Origin: Anarhynchus alexandrinus
Lineage: Eukaryota > Chordata > Aves > Charadriiformes > Charadriidae
DNA length: 64,000 nucleotides
Reading direction: 5' to 3'
Assembly: GCA_008711295.1 (NCBI GenBank)
Contig: VUYV01000146.1
Span: 1,541,730-1,605,729 of the forward strand
The notes beneath the pieces were generated by a model. That model did not search any database, was not told the DNA's origin, and was given only the letters and a program-made list of their open reading frames with translations. The position numbers and the translations under genes are program-made. Of this stretch, positions 1 to 9,975 are shown piece by piece; position 1 is the stretch's first letter, and every line of letters starts with the position of its first letter.

Positions 1-204
1 AGTTTGTGGCCATGCCTTGCATATGTGCAGAAGAGCAGCTAGTTTCATAAGCAGCAAAATAGACAAAGGCTGGATTCCTAGGGATTGTTTCCTACTGTAC
101 CTCCTTAGATTTCACCTTGTTTGAAATACTGTCAAATCTAACCCAAATCCATAAGGCCTTTCTTCCTTCCCAGTATATCATCTAATCTACCAGTACTAAC
201 CTCA
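1..204. other. Unassigned sequence left of the first CR1
   Basis: Nothing recognisable is seen here. CR1 similarity begins near 205 and fades leftwards. Confidence 0.5.
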
Positions 205-1407
205 TCTTCTCCTCCACTTGGGCATGGAGCTGTTGACAGCAACTCTTTGAGTGAGACCGTCCAGTCAGTTCCTTATCCACCAAGTGGTCCATCTGTCAAA
301 TCCATGTCTCTTCAATTTAGAGAACAGGATGTCATGTGGGACAGTGTCAAATGCTTTGCACAAGTCTAGGTAGATGACAGCTGTTGCTCTTCCCTTGTCC
401 ATTACCATTGTAGTCCCCTCATAGAAGGCCACCAAATTTGTCAGGCCATCTTCCCTAGTCTTTCTTTTCCCACTGACATACTTAAAGAAGAATTTTTTGT
501 TTGTCTTGATGTCCCTGGCCAGATACAGTTCTATCTGGGCTTTAGCTTGTCTAATCTGATCCCTGGCTGCTCAAACAATTTCTCTGTATTTGTCCCAGGC
601 TACCCGCCCCTGTTTCCACTCCCTATAGGCCTCCTTTTTCCTTTTGGTCATTTCCAGGAGCTCCTTATTCATCCATGCAGGCCTCCTGGCTTTTCTGCCT
701 GCTTTCCTCTTTGTAGGGATGCACTGCTCCTGAGCTTGGAGGAGGTGATCCTTGAATATTAACTAGCTTCCTTGGGTTCCTTTTCCCTCCAGTGTTTCAT
801 CCCATGGCACCATACCAAACAAATTCTTCAGGAAGCCAAAGTCAAGTCTCTTAAAGTCCAGGGTGGTCAGCTTGTTGCTCACCCTCCTCCCTGCCTCAAG
901 GATCTCAAACTCCACCATTTCATGGTCACTACAGCCCAGGCTGCCCTTGAGCTTGACAGTGCCTACCAGCCCCTCCTTGTTGACAAGGACAAGGTCTAGC
1001 ATAGCTCCTCTTCTCATTGGCTCCTCAACCACTTGGAGAAGGAAGTTGTCCTCAATGCAATCCAAGAACCTCCTGGATTGCCTATGCGTGGCTGTGTTAC
1101 CCTTCCAACAGATGTCGGGGTGGTTGAAGTCCCCCATGAGGACCAGGGCCTGTGAATGCGATGCCACCCCTATCTGTCTATAGAGGGCCTCATCTGCTCG
1201 GTCTTCCTGGTCAGGTGGTCTGCAGCAGACCCCCCACTGTAATGTCCCCTGCTTCTGATTTCCCTTTAATCCTGACCCATAAGCTCTCAGTTAGCTCTTC
1301 ATCCATCCCTAGGCCAAGGTCCATGCGCTCCAGCTGGTTGTTGTCATATAGGGCAACACTGCCTCTTCGTTTCCTCTGCCTGTCTTTCCTGAAGAGCATG
1401 TAACCTT
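205..1407 (-). mobile_element. CR1 LINE, 3' portion of an interrupted copy (endonuclease C-terminus plus broken RT)
   Basis: This is a non-LTR retrotransposon fragment on the minus strand. The frame at 763-1167 reads the C-terminal part of an APE-type endonuclease, with GDFNHPDICW and the catalytic-end motif SDHEMVEF. The frame at 1211-1411 carries an earlier endonuclease piece (GYMLFRKDRQ). To the left lie the endonuclease-RT linker and, at 228-450, RT block A ([16 protein letters not shown]). Near 455 the reading jumps from the linker (SGKRKTRED) straight to a sequence just before RT block A. Compared with the copy at 39.3-41.9 kb, about 560 bp of RT is missing. The copy also stops before RT blocks B and C, so it is truncated at the 3' side. 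It continues across a nested insertion at 2004-2255. Confidence 0.9.
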
Positions 1408-2003
1408 TCACAGAATCACAGAATGGTCAGGGTTGGAAGGGACCTCTGGAGATCATCTAGTTCAACCCCCCTGACAGAGCAGGGTCACCTACAGCAGGTT
1501 GCACAGGATGGCGTCCAGGTGGGTTTTGAATGTCTCCAATGTGGGAGACCCCACAACCTGTCTGTGCAGCCTGTTGCAGTGTTCTGCCACCCTTAAAGTA
1601 AAGAAGTTCCTCCTCACATTTAGGTGAAAATTCTATGCTCAAGTTTGTGCTCGTTACCTTTTGTTCTATCACTGGGCACCACTGAAAAAAGACTGTTCCC
1701 ATCTACCTGGCACCTTCCCTTTAAGTATTTGTAAGTATTGATAAGATCCCCCCTCAGTCTTTTTTTTTCTAGACTGAAAAGACCCAAGTCCCTCAGCCTT
1801 TCCTCATAAGAAAGATGCTCCAATCCCTTAATCATCTTTGTAGCCCTTTGCTGGACCCTCTCCAGCAATTCCCTGTCCTTCTTGAACCGGGGAGCCCAGA
1901 ACTGGACACAATACTCCAGACGCAGCCTCACCACGGCAGAGTAGAGGGCAAGGATGACCTCCCTCAACCTGCTGGCCACACTCTTCTTGACGCTCAACAA
2001 GTG
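1408..2003 (-). mobile_element. CR1 3'-end copy nested inside an older CR1
   Basis: The left edge is the CR1 3' terminus read on the minus strand: two octamer-like units (cagaatcacagaatgg), then the conserved 3' UTR. The body runs through the C-terminal RT region. The frame at 1620-2009 shows [19 protein letters not shown], then [13 protein letters not shown]. The 5' end stops abruptly at about 2003, in the middle of the coding region, as expected for 5'-truncated target-primed insertion. The flanking CR1 sequence joins cleanly across the insert, with only a shared TT at the two borders. Confidence 0.92.
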
Positions 2004-2255
2004 TTCCATGCCAACACTCTAGTCATAAGAGCCATCCCACCATGTTTCCATGATGCCAATGAGATTGTAGCCTTGGAGGCATGCACATGTCTCTAGCTCC
2101 TCCTGTTTATTCCCCATTCTATATGCATTTGCATAGAGGCATTTCAGCCATGTCCTTGTTGAGGCTGACTTGCAATTCCTTTGCGCTGCTTTCCAGGCGG
2201 CATTCCTTTGTGGTGTGGTCTTCCTTATAAAAGTTTCCTTTCCCTCAGATCCATA
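2004..2255 (-). mobile_element. CR1 LINE, 5' portion of the interrupted copy (endonuclease N-terminus)
   Basis: The frame at 2019-2285 on the minus strand reads the start of the CR1 endonuclease: LKCLYANAYRMGNKQEELE, then [17 protein letters not shown]. It stops where the nested copy enters and resumes at about 1407. The same stretch occurs on the plus strand at 22.4 kb, which confirms the join. The exact 5' limit (about 2200-2290) is uncertain. Confidence 0.85.
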
Positions 2256-5200
2256 GAAAAAAATATAGTCCCCATAGCTGAACATTAATTTAGATATCTA
2301 ACTATCCTACTAAGCTCATATATTTGCCTTTTCCCTCATCATAAAAGTATAGGTTGAATGAAATGCAGAGACCTTTGTTATAGAAATAGTTGTCTCTGCA
2401 GCTTGGCTTTCCTCTTTTTCCTCTGTTTACCCTGTTTCAAAGCTCCTTAGTGAGGTCATAGATTGGTCAGGGCTTGATCTATCATTGTATGTCCCATATG
2501 TTTCATTACCATATGTTTCATCTGTATGTGCCAGACATTCCATTTCCTGCTTCTTGGGGCCATTTTTAACACTATATCTAAATTGTCAGCTCTTTCACTG
2601 TCGTCAGAATATCTTTCTTTAACCTCTCTGTAATTCAGCACAAAGTCACAAAGTCAGTTCCCCAAATTTATATACAGGTGGTTATTTTATTGTTGAATAG
2701 TTCTTCAGCATGTTTGTCTAACCATTGAAGAATGTATTTAAGGGACAGTAAAGTGAAACATTGCAATGTGAGACCCAGACTTCCCATGACGAGAAAACTA
2801 AAGATATTTCTTGTCTCTCATTACAAAAATGAAGCTAGAAGAGTGCGTATAGTATCAAAGTTACTGTTCTCTTCCCCTGCTACTTACTAATTATTTATGA
2901 GCAGAAGTTTATCTACAGTCATGTTGAAAATGCTTGCAAAGGTCTAGTCGCCAGAAATGTAATAAGTTTCAAAATCAGATGTGGCACTTAAAAATATTTT
3001 ATACAAAGAAAACTATCTGTGTTTTTCCAAGTTAAGGGCATAATGAATTAAGAGATATCAAGAAAGGTTGAGAAAATAATACAAGTAACAATTCAGAGCC
3101 ATGACATTTTTGTAGTATGTAGAATACCGTATTATTTCCTGATTACACTGCCTCATAAAATAATATAAAATAACAGAAAAATAATCCATATTATGTTTTT
3201 AATAAGTATGATAAGAATGCCACATGGGAAAAATATAATTTTTACTAAGGAAAGACATGTTACATAAAGTAATAAGTATTACCAAAAAAGGTAATTGATT
3301 CTACGTATTTAATCTTGTCATCCTAAAAACAGACATAAGAAATCCTGCTAAGAAGAAATGTAGCCCATTTGTCCTGTGTAATTCATGAGCACAAGTCATC
3401 AAATACGCCACAAATAGAACAGGAAGCAAAAAAGAAAAGAGAATTACGAAACTAATAAAGATTGCCTCAATGCTATACAGTGCATTAAAATACAGGGATG
3501 ATTTCTCTATCACACTGTGCAGCTTTGCTGCCTTCAAGCATAAGGAAAGTCAGTTCATTGCCATTGGTATTAGATAAACAGCTTCAACAGCATTGAAAAA
3601 AGAGCTATCAGAAATAGCTACCAACTTTTGTGTCAACTGCAGTTAGAAATATAATTTTAAGTGGAAATTTATTTTTAAGTCTCATTTATTGCCTTGATGA
3701 AATTAAAACAGGTAGAGATGGAAATCTCCATAATTGGAAATTTGTGTTTTATCGATTTAAGGATAGCACAGGTATGAAATCTGCAAAATAAAACATTCCA
3801 TCTTTAGTCTCTTTTTTTTGGTAGCATTAGGCCTGATGCACCAATATGGAATTATGCAATACAAATTATGCAATTTAAGACCTAACAAAGGGATTACATT
3901 CAGCAGGAGGAAATTCTCTCTCCAGCCTTCCTCTTTCTTCCTACATCGTCTGCATTTTTTCTTAAACAGCTTGAATGACTCTACATTATTCAACTTTATT
4001 TTTTTTAATCAGTACTTGTCCTTCCAAAAGAGGCAATTATCTCCAGATAACTTCAAGCTGCAAAATCTTAATGTGGGACTGAATCCTCTATTAAAGTCAT
4101 GTAAGGACAGGAAATTGAAAGTGAATCAGTAGATGAGTGTGTACTTGCTTTATGTTTGCATTTTGAACACGAGACTCATTCCATTCCAATGTAATTGGAA
4201 TACCAGGCTGCCTGCAGTTTCAAACAGATGTAAATTTTGTGATAATAATGCAGATCTAACCTGGGTGAGTGTATTAATTAGTTTACCTAGCTTACATTTA
4301 CATCAAGGTGCATGTTGACCAAGGAAATTTCTCAAGGACACAGTATGGTTTCCTTTCAGCATGAAATGGTGAGTTGCCTTACAGTTCAGGCTGTTTTTTT
4401 TAAAACACATTAATTTTTCCACGTTACAGTAAAAGGCAGACTAAAAGGCCTGAGTAAAAGACAGCACAACATTTTGTGGGAACTTTTTCCACAGAGTGAA
4501 TATGCATGATTCTGACTTCTTAAAATAAAGTAATTATTCTATAGCGCATCATAACAGAGAAGGTAACCAAACATATTTTCAAAGATGAAAAGGAGAAAAC
4601 ATCCTAGCACCGACAATTGTTACAGGAGTTGAGGACCCAGCATTTTGAGTAATAAGTCTCTGAGATTTTGGGTTCTTTTTATTTTTTTTTTAAATCTCAT
4701 GTGAAAATACTGCTGTCAGCCATCGCCAGCTGATCCTTTTAGGCTTGGTTTCACATACTGCTATTAACACCTGAAATAGAGAAGTGTTTTGTTTTTGTCA
4801 TGTAATTTCATTTTTTAAGAAGCTGCATTAGACAGACTAGAATTTGTTGCTTACCTTTGTCATCTTCATATGGAAAAAAGTTCTGAAGCCTCAAATCAAA
4901 GCAGGTATTTCCAAAAAAAAAAAAGGAAGTAATTCTCTGCCTGCTATTTATCAACACTAATGTTCAAAGTTTAGTGGGTATAACAAAAAATAAACAAATT
5001 GCAGTAAAGAAAGATAGAAAAAACTTGCTTCCCCAGTCTCTGTCTCTTTCTTATCAGGGAAACAATCTGCATGACTTAGTAAGTTGCCATCATTCCCAAT
5101 GATGTACAATTCTGGGTACAATTCTGAGCCCATGAGATGTGATGCCCATTCTTTAAACATCTGCAGAAGAGGAGACATTAAAAGAAGCACTGTAAGCATA

Positions 5201-6429
5201 TGTAAACTACATATTTTATGTAATTGTTATTTATTCAGCCAAGTCCTTCTCTGAGGATACAGATCCATAAAAATAACTAAAATGATCTGCATTTGCAAGC
5301 TGCCCTTAAGTTAATCAACACTGAATGTCAGATGCCAGAACACAGATCCTTTTGGTTTGGGAAGAAAAGGAGTTGAGAAATTGATGTAGAGGTTAAAAAA
5401 AAAAAGAAAAAGAAAAAGAAAAAGCCCAAGGAACTCAGAGCTTTGGCATGCATAATAAAGAGTAAGGCCCATACTTCATTATAAAACCAGAGATGGTATT
5501 TGTACTTACTAGCAGATTTAAACATATTTAAGGAGTGGTTTGCAGATGAAGTGCTTGATCAGTGACTCATTAGAAGTCTAAATGTCATCTCTAATATACC
5601 AGCATGTAGAGTAGTCTGGTGCACTGTTCTGGATCATTCCTGAAGATATCAGTCACGCTTCTTGTACAGGTGGGACTGCATCTACCCAGGCAAAGTCAAC
5701 AGGATTTGTTATGGTTTCGGTAGATGCATAACTGTACCCTTCCTCTGGTATAATGCAGGCTTTACCATGGGGACTCCAGCAGCTTATAGATTCCCCCTAC
5801 AGCTTTTTATAGCCATGGTAATTGGAAGAAAAAAATATTTTGGCAGTACTTTTTGCATTTCTACTTCCACAAAAAAAAATCCACACTGTAGAAAAATCAA
5901 TGTGCTTCTGAGTATCAAGAAAGCTATAATTTCACATTTATGAAAATATTCAGAAAAACTTTTCCTATGTCATATTATACTATGTGTGCCCAAAGTGCTG
6001 TTTCTTTTTATATAGCATTACATCTCCCAGTCAGTAGAGAACTTTATGAGAAAAAAATACTTTCACAGTAACACATGCTTGATGAGGTTTTCCATATACC
6101 ATGTGACGGTGTCTACACAAATTTTTTGTTCCTTTTGCAACCAGAAAAGTCTTTCCATTTATGCTTTCTGACATGGAAAGCTCAAGTGTTGGCCATATTT
6201 TAAGCTAACATTCATAAATTGTCTATAAATGGACCATGACAGTGCATAAGTTATCACTGTACTGTATAAAGATATAAATGTCTGCTAGCAACTTTGCAAG
6301 GGTCACAAATGGGTGATTTAGATCACTTGAAGAAGCACTATCAAAGGTATTAGCAAAAGTGGTTTTAATATGATGTTGTCAAAGAGCATGTTAGCAAAGT
6401 TCAATGGCAACGTTCACTCTACTACTGTA
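2256..6429. other. Unique AT-rich sequence, no gene recognised
   Basis: This stretch of about 4.2 kb has no CR1 or LTR signature. The open frames are short (under 105 codons) and none resembles a known protein. The only structured piece is an A-rich tract near 5394-5425. Confidence 0.55.
5394..5425 (+). repeat. A-rich simple repeat, (AAAAAG)n-like
   Basis: An A-run leads into four near-perfect copies of a hexanucleotide with one G per six bases. It reads as poly-lysine or poly-phenylalanine in the open frames across it. Confidence 0.85.
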
Positions 6430-7007
6430 TGCCACAATAATTTGAACAGTGATTCAAAACAACCAAGGCAAAAATCAAAATTACCAAGACAAAATCAAAG
6501 TTACCACACTACAAGGTTATGCAGAATATCAGTCGCTTACCAAAGATCTGTCACTGGTAAAAGTTCTCTCTGCCTCGAGGAGCAACCTTGAGAGGCATCC
6601 CAGCTCAAGGGGAAATCACTGTCACGCGGCCATGCTGTCTAGCAGAGAGAGCTCAAAGAAGGCTCTCTTAGGCTGTCATATTTATGCAATAGCGTAGTTG
6701 GCTCATAGTCAGATTACATGCAATAGGAAAGGTATGCATGAGACTCCTTGTACCCACAAGTTTCTTTGTTCCTTAATAAATGAGTCTTCGAAAAACCACC
6801 CACTATTCACGTATTAATCGCATGATTGATGTTCCATGCTCATATACATCAGTGCTTACTGTGTCACTCTGCTCCTTTGTGGGTTTTCAGAGAACATATT
6901 GGAACCGGAGGAGTTCTTGGCCTGGCTACAGCTCAGGCCTTTACCTCCTTTCCAGTCTGTACCAAACTACCACTAGTTTGGTTAAGGGGTTGAGCACATC
7001 CATGACA
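6430..7007 (-). mobile_element. Candidate 3' LTR of a decayed endogenous retrovirus
   Basis: On the minus strand this block starts TGTCATGG just after a G-rich tract and can be closed at TTGTGGCA at 6430, giving TG...CA ends and an imperfect TGTCA/TGCCA inverted repeat. A TATA-like element (GCATAAATATGAC) lies near 6680-6692, followed by a GC-richer, R/U5-like stretch. It sits directly downstream of the envelope-like frame at 7161-7445, which is where a 3' LTR belongs. The left boundary is the weakest point. I saw no second LTR copy and no target duplication, so the identity is inferred from position and ends. Confidence 0.45.
6462..6502 (+). repeat. Two tandem 20-21-bp units near the LTR end
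   Basis: The units accaaggcaaaaatcaaaa and accaagacaaaatcaaag follow each other directly, differing by one substitution, one indel and terminal changes. They fall in the presumed U5 part of the candidate LTR. Confidence 0.7.
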
Positions 7008-7020
7008 CCCCACCCCGTGA
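7008..7020 (-). promoter_or_regulatory. Polypurine-tract-like sequence before the candidate LTR
   Basis: The minus strand reads tcacggggtgggg and is followed at once by TGTCATGG. A G-rich tract immediately before a 5'-TG is the usual plus-strand primer arrangement of retroviruses. It is broken by a single T. Confidence 0.4.
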
Positions 7021-7160
7021 CTACAATCCACTTGATCAGCTCATAGAGTGGTAGCACGGTTACTTCTTGCCTCTATGTCATAAATATGTGGTATATTGCA
7101 GATCAGTGGTAATAGTCCAATTATTTGATAAACTGTTTAGTTAAAGTGTCACAATTAATG

Positions 7161-7445
7161 CTAGTTATATACCATTTCATATACAGAATCAGTTGATTGT
7201 ATACGTTTTACATGTTGGATTGATGTAATTTGTTTCATCTTTTGCCAAACTTTGATATACAGAATGATTATAAGCAGTAAGCATAATAAAGTTAAAACTA
7301 AGAAAGCTACAATTGAATGTAGCACCAAATTCAAAATTCCAGTTCCTCTTGGTGACCATCCAAAAAGAGTTTTCCACCATGTTCTCTGTCTTTCTTCAGT
7401 CTTTGTAGGGCATGATGTATCTTCTCTGCATCATGATGGACGGTA
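7161..7445 (-). pseudogene. Endogenous retrovirus envelope remnant, transmembrane-subunit end
   Basis: The minus-strand frame from 7379 down to a TAG at 7161-7163 gives about 72 codons. It opens with a Trp-Trp pair (7374-7379) and a short Gly/Pro turn. Next comes an uninterrupted stretch of roughly 25 Leu/Ile/Val/Phe-rich residues (about 7260-7335), then a basic cytoplasmic-looking tail. This order (Trp-rich juxtamembrane, membrane anchor, short tail, then polypurine tract and LTR) is that of a retroviral envelope transmembrane subunit. Just upstream (7380-7445) a charged, helix-like sequence is open in a different frame, so a frameshift lies near 7380. The coding sequence is therefore broken. 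The retroviral class was not determined. Confidence 0.5.
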
Positions 7446-7546
7446 ATCATAGAATCATAGAATCATAGAATGGTTTAGGTTGGAAAGGACCTTGAAGATC
7501 ATCGAGTTCCAACCCCCCTGCCATAGGCAGGGACACCTCCCACTAA
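7446..7546 (-). mobile_element. CR1 3'-terminal fragment inside the envelope remnant
   Basis: Three head-to-tail ATTCTATG-type octamers (read as aatcatagaatcatagaatcatag) lead into the conserved CR1 3' UTR (ggtttaggttggaaaggacc). The copy is cut off after about 100 bp, a very short 5'-truncated insertion. It separates the two envelope-like pieces. Confidence 0.93.
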
Positions 7547-7790
7547 TCAGGGTTCTTTGTCTTCTGCTCCGAATTCGTTTTAGCAATTGACTCATGTCAT
7601 GATGCTGCAACAGTTTTCTTAGCAATGTGAGATTCCTTCCAATAGGGGTATGCAATACATCTTGATACAATGTATAGTTAGATTGTAGCAATTGGTGGGT
7701 TGTGACAGGAGCTGAATAGTTAAAAGTTGATTCCCATAGTTTTAGTAAAATTACACATACAGATATTTGTGTGATCATTTGTCTCGAGAG
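7547..7790 (-). pseudogene. Endogenous retrovirus envelope-like remnant, upstream piece
   Basis: The minus-strand frame at about 7550-7778 stays open and carries three Asn-X-Ser/Thr sequons. It ends with a strongly basic RSRRQR-type cluster near 7555-7575, resembling a surface/transmembrane cleavage site. Directly after it the CR1 fragment begins. Between a cleavage site and the membrane anchor one expects a long ectodomain, which is absent here, so most of it appears deleted. No start codon or upstream gag/pol sequence was recognised to the right. The assignment leans on adjacency to the transmembrane piece. Confidence 0.35.
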
Positions 7791-8430
7791 TGCTGTTGTC
7801 TATAAACACAGAATCACAAAGGGTTCTTAAAATAAGAAAATAAGACAGCCCAGTTCATTGCTGGCTTTCCTACAGACATAAATAAAAGCAAGTGTGTTTT
7901 TGTAGCAGTTGGACTACAGAATGATTCCTCCTTTCCTCATTTCACCCATTATTGTCTAATAGCCCGGGATCATGCCCACAGAATGCCCTTATCTAGGATT
8001 TCCTAATGTGCTAATCCCGTTCACAGAGAATCACAAAGAATAAAAAGGAATATTTTGCAGTCTTTCAACAAACACAGTGGAGGTTTTCAACACCTCACTG
8101 ATACAAGGACCACAACATTTCCAGACAGTTTTAAGACATGTATATGAAACAGCTGGGCCTGATAGACCCTTAGAGATGAGAAGCAGTATAAAACCAGCAC
8201 TGTATAAGAAAGAAATGATGCTGAAAAGAATGCAAATTCATCTGAATGGCTTGAATCTTTCTTTGAGAGCAATTCACAGACCAAAACAGAAAGTCAAACA
8301 AATTTTTCTTAACTTTCACATTTACTCAGAAGATGCAAAGAACTTTGATAACCACTTTAAAGATTTGGTTTTCCAGGGAGGCTCTGGCTTTGCATTCTGG
8401 TCTTCGGCTGTTATGGAGGAGAAGACCTGA
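7791..8430. other. Unassigned sequence between retroviral remnant and CR1
   Basis: An open plus-strand frame (8077-8430, starting ATGGAGG) has no recognisable domain and runs into the CR1 tail at its end. I treat it as chance. Confidence 0.45.
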
Positions 8431-8658
8431 CAAAGACTTCCACAGCTTCTCTGGGCAACCTGTTTCAGTGTCTCACCACCAACACCATAAAAAATTTCTG
8501 CCTTATATGTAATCTAAATCAGCTCTCTTTCAGTTTAAAACTCTTGCCTTTGTCCTATCACTACATGCCCTGGTAAGAAGCCTTTCCCTGTCTTTCTTAT
8601 AAGCCCCATTTATACACTGAAAGGCTGCAAAGTCTCCATGGGGCCTTCTCTTCTCCAG
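8431..8658 (-). mobile_element. CR1 fragment, 3' part of a copy split by a solo LTR
   Basis: The minus-strand CR1 3' region (cttccacagcttctctgggcaacc onward) runs to ttctccag, where an LTR begins. The 3' octamers are missing because the copy is truncated on the left near 8431. It resumes at 9247 with the next bases of the same element. Confidence 0.88.
8654..8658 (+). repeat. Target site duplication TCCAG, left copy
   Basis: TCCAG immediately precedes the TG of the LTR and recurs at 9247-9251. CR1 normally has a single copy here (ttctccaggctgaac). Confidence 0.75.
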
Positions 8659-9246
8659 TGTATTGGGTCTGGCTGAGGTGGTGTTAATTTTCTGCATAGC
8701 AGCCCTCATAGTGTTGTGTTTTGTATTTGTAGACAGGTGTTGATAAAACACCAGTGTTTTGGCTACTGGTGAGCAGTACTCACACAGGATCGAGGCTGTC
8801 TCTCCCCCCCCACCAGACTGAGGGGCGCGCAAGATCGTGGGAGGTGACATGGCCAGGACAGCTGACCCAAACTGACCAAAGGATATTCCATACTAGATGA
8901 TGTCTGCTCAGCAATAAAAGTTAAGAGAAAGGAGGAGGAAGGAGGGGCATTCGTTATTCATGACATTTGTCTTCTGGAGCATCTACTACGCATACTGAAA
9001 TCCTGCTTCCTGAGAAGTGGTTGGACATCGCCTGCTGATGGGAAATAGAGAATAATTTTTTTTTTCCTTTGCTTCCACACACAGCCGTTGCTTTTGCTTT
9101 ATTAAACTGCCTTTATCTTGACTCACAAGTGTTTTTTCCACCTTATTTTCTCTTCCCCCTGCATTCCCCACCCCATCATGCTGAGGAGCGGAGTGATAGA
9201 GTGGCTTGGTGGGCACCTGACATCCAGCTAAGGTCAACCTACCACG
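8659..9246 (+). mobile_element. Solo LTR, avian ERVL-like endogenous retrovirus
   Basis: The 588-bp block begins TGTATTGGGTCTGGCTGAGG, a start I recognise as typical of widespread bird LTRs. It contains a C-rich run with a GGGGCGCGC patch (about 8806-8830), a TATA-like AATAAAAG at 8913-8920 and an ATTAAA polyadenylation-like signal at 9101-9106. No internal retroviral sequence accompanies it, so it is a solo LTR left by recombination between two LTRs. The 5-bp TCCAG duplications fit class III (ERVL-like) integration. The 3' end reads ACCACG rather than ending in CA, so a few terminal bases were lost or changed. It lies inside a CR1 and is younger than it. Confidence 0.85.
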
Positions 9247-9251
9247 TCCAG
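9247..9251 (+). repeat. Target site duplication TCCAG, right copy
   Basis: This matches 8654-8658 and is followed by ggttgaacaacccc, the expected continuation of the CR1. Confidence 0.75.
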
Positions 9252-9975
9252 GTTGAACAACCCCAAGTCTCTCAGCCTGTCTTCATATGAGAGTTGTTTC
9301 AGTCCTCTGATCATAGCCCTCTTCTGGACCAGCTCTAACAGGTCCATGTCTTTCTTGTGTGGGCACCACAGAGCTGGATGCAGTACTCCAGGTGGGGTTT
9401 CTTGACAGTGGAGTTGAGGGCAAGAATCACCTCCCTTGATCTGCTGGCCAAGCTTATTTTTATGCACCCTAGGATGTGATTTGCTTTCTAGGCTGCAAAT
9501 ACACATTGCTTGCTCATGTCCAATTTGTCATCCACCACTATGCCCAAGCCCTCTTCCACAGGGCTTCTACAAATCCATTCATCCCCCAGTCTGTATTGAT
9601 GCTGGGGATTGCCCCAACCCAGGTGCCGGACCTTGCACTTTGCCTTGTTGAACTTCATGAGGTTTTCACATGGGCCCACTCCCCAAGCCTGTCAAGGTCC
9701 CCCTGGATGGCATCGCTTCTCTCAAGCAAATCAACTGCACCACTCAGAATGATATAATCCACAAACTTGCTGAGTGTGCACTCAATGCCACTGCCTATGT
9801 CACTGATGAAGATATTAAATAGTATTGGTCCGAGTACAGACCCCTGGGGGACACTACTCATTACTTGTTTCCACTTGGACATTGAGCCATTGACTGCAGC
9901 TCTTTGGATGCAGTCATCCATCCAATTCCTTATCCATATAAGAGTCCATCCGTCAAACCCATATCTCTATTATTT
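9252..9975 (-). mobile_element. CR1 fragment, RT part of the split copy
   Basis: The minus strand carries RT block B ([15 protein letters not shown], frame 9655-9921) and downstream RT ([17 protein letters not shown], frame 9234-9506). RT block C, normally Phe-Ala-Asp-Asp, reads KFVDY, so a catalytic aspartate is gone. The copy starts near 9975, within RT before block B, and is 5'-truncated. Together with 8431-8658 it is one insertion of about 950 bp. Confidence 0.9.

Noticed and set aside
547..999. Plus-strand frames at 547-762 and 772-999
   Set aside because: They are antisense shadows of the minus-strand CR1.
8077..8430. 117-codon frame beginning with ATG
   Set aside because: No recognisable domain, it runs straight into a CR1 tail, and there is no splice or promoter context.
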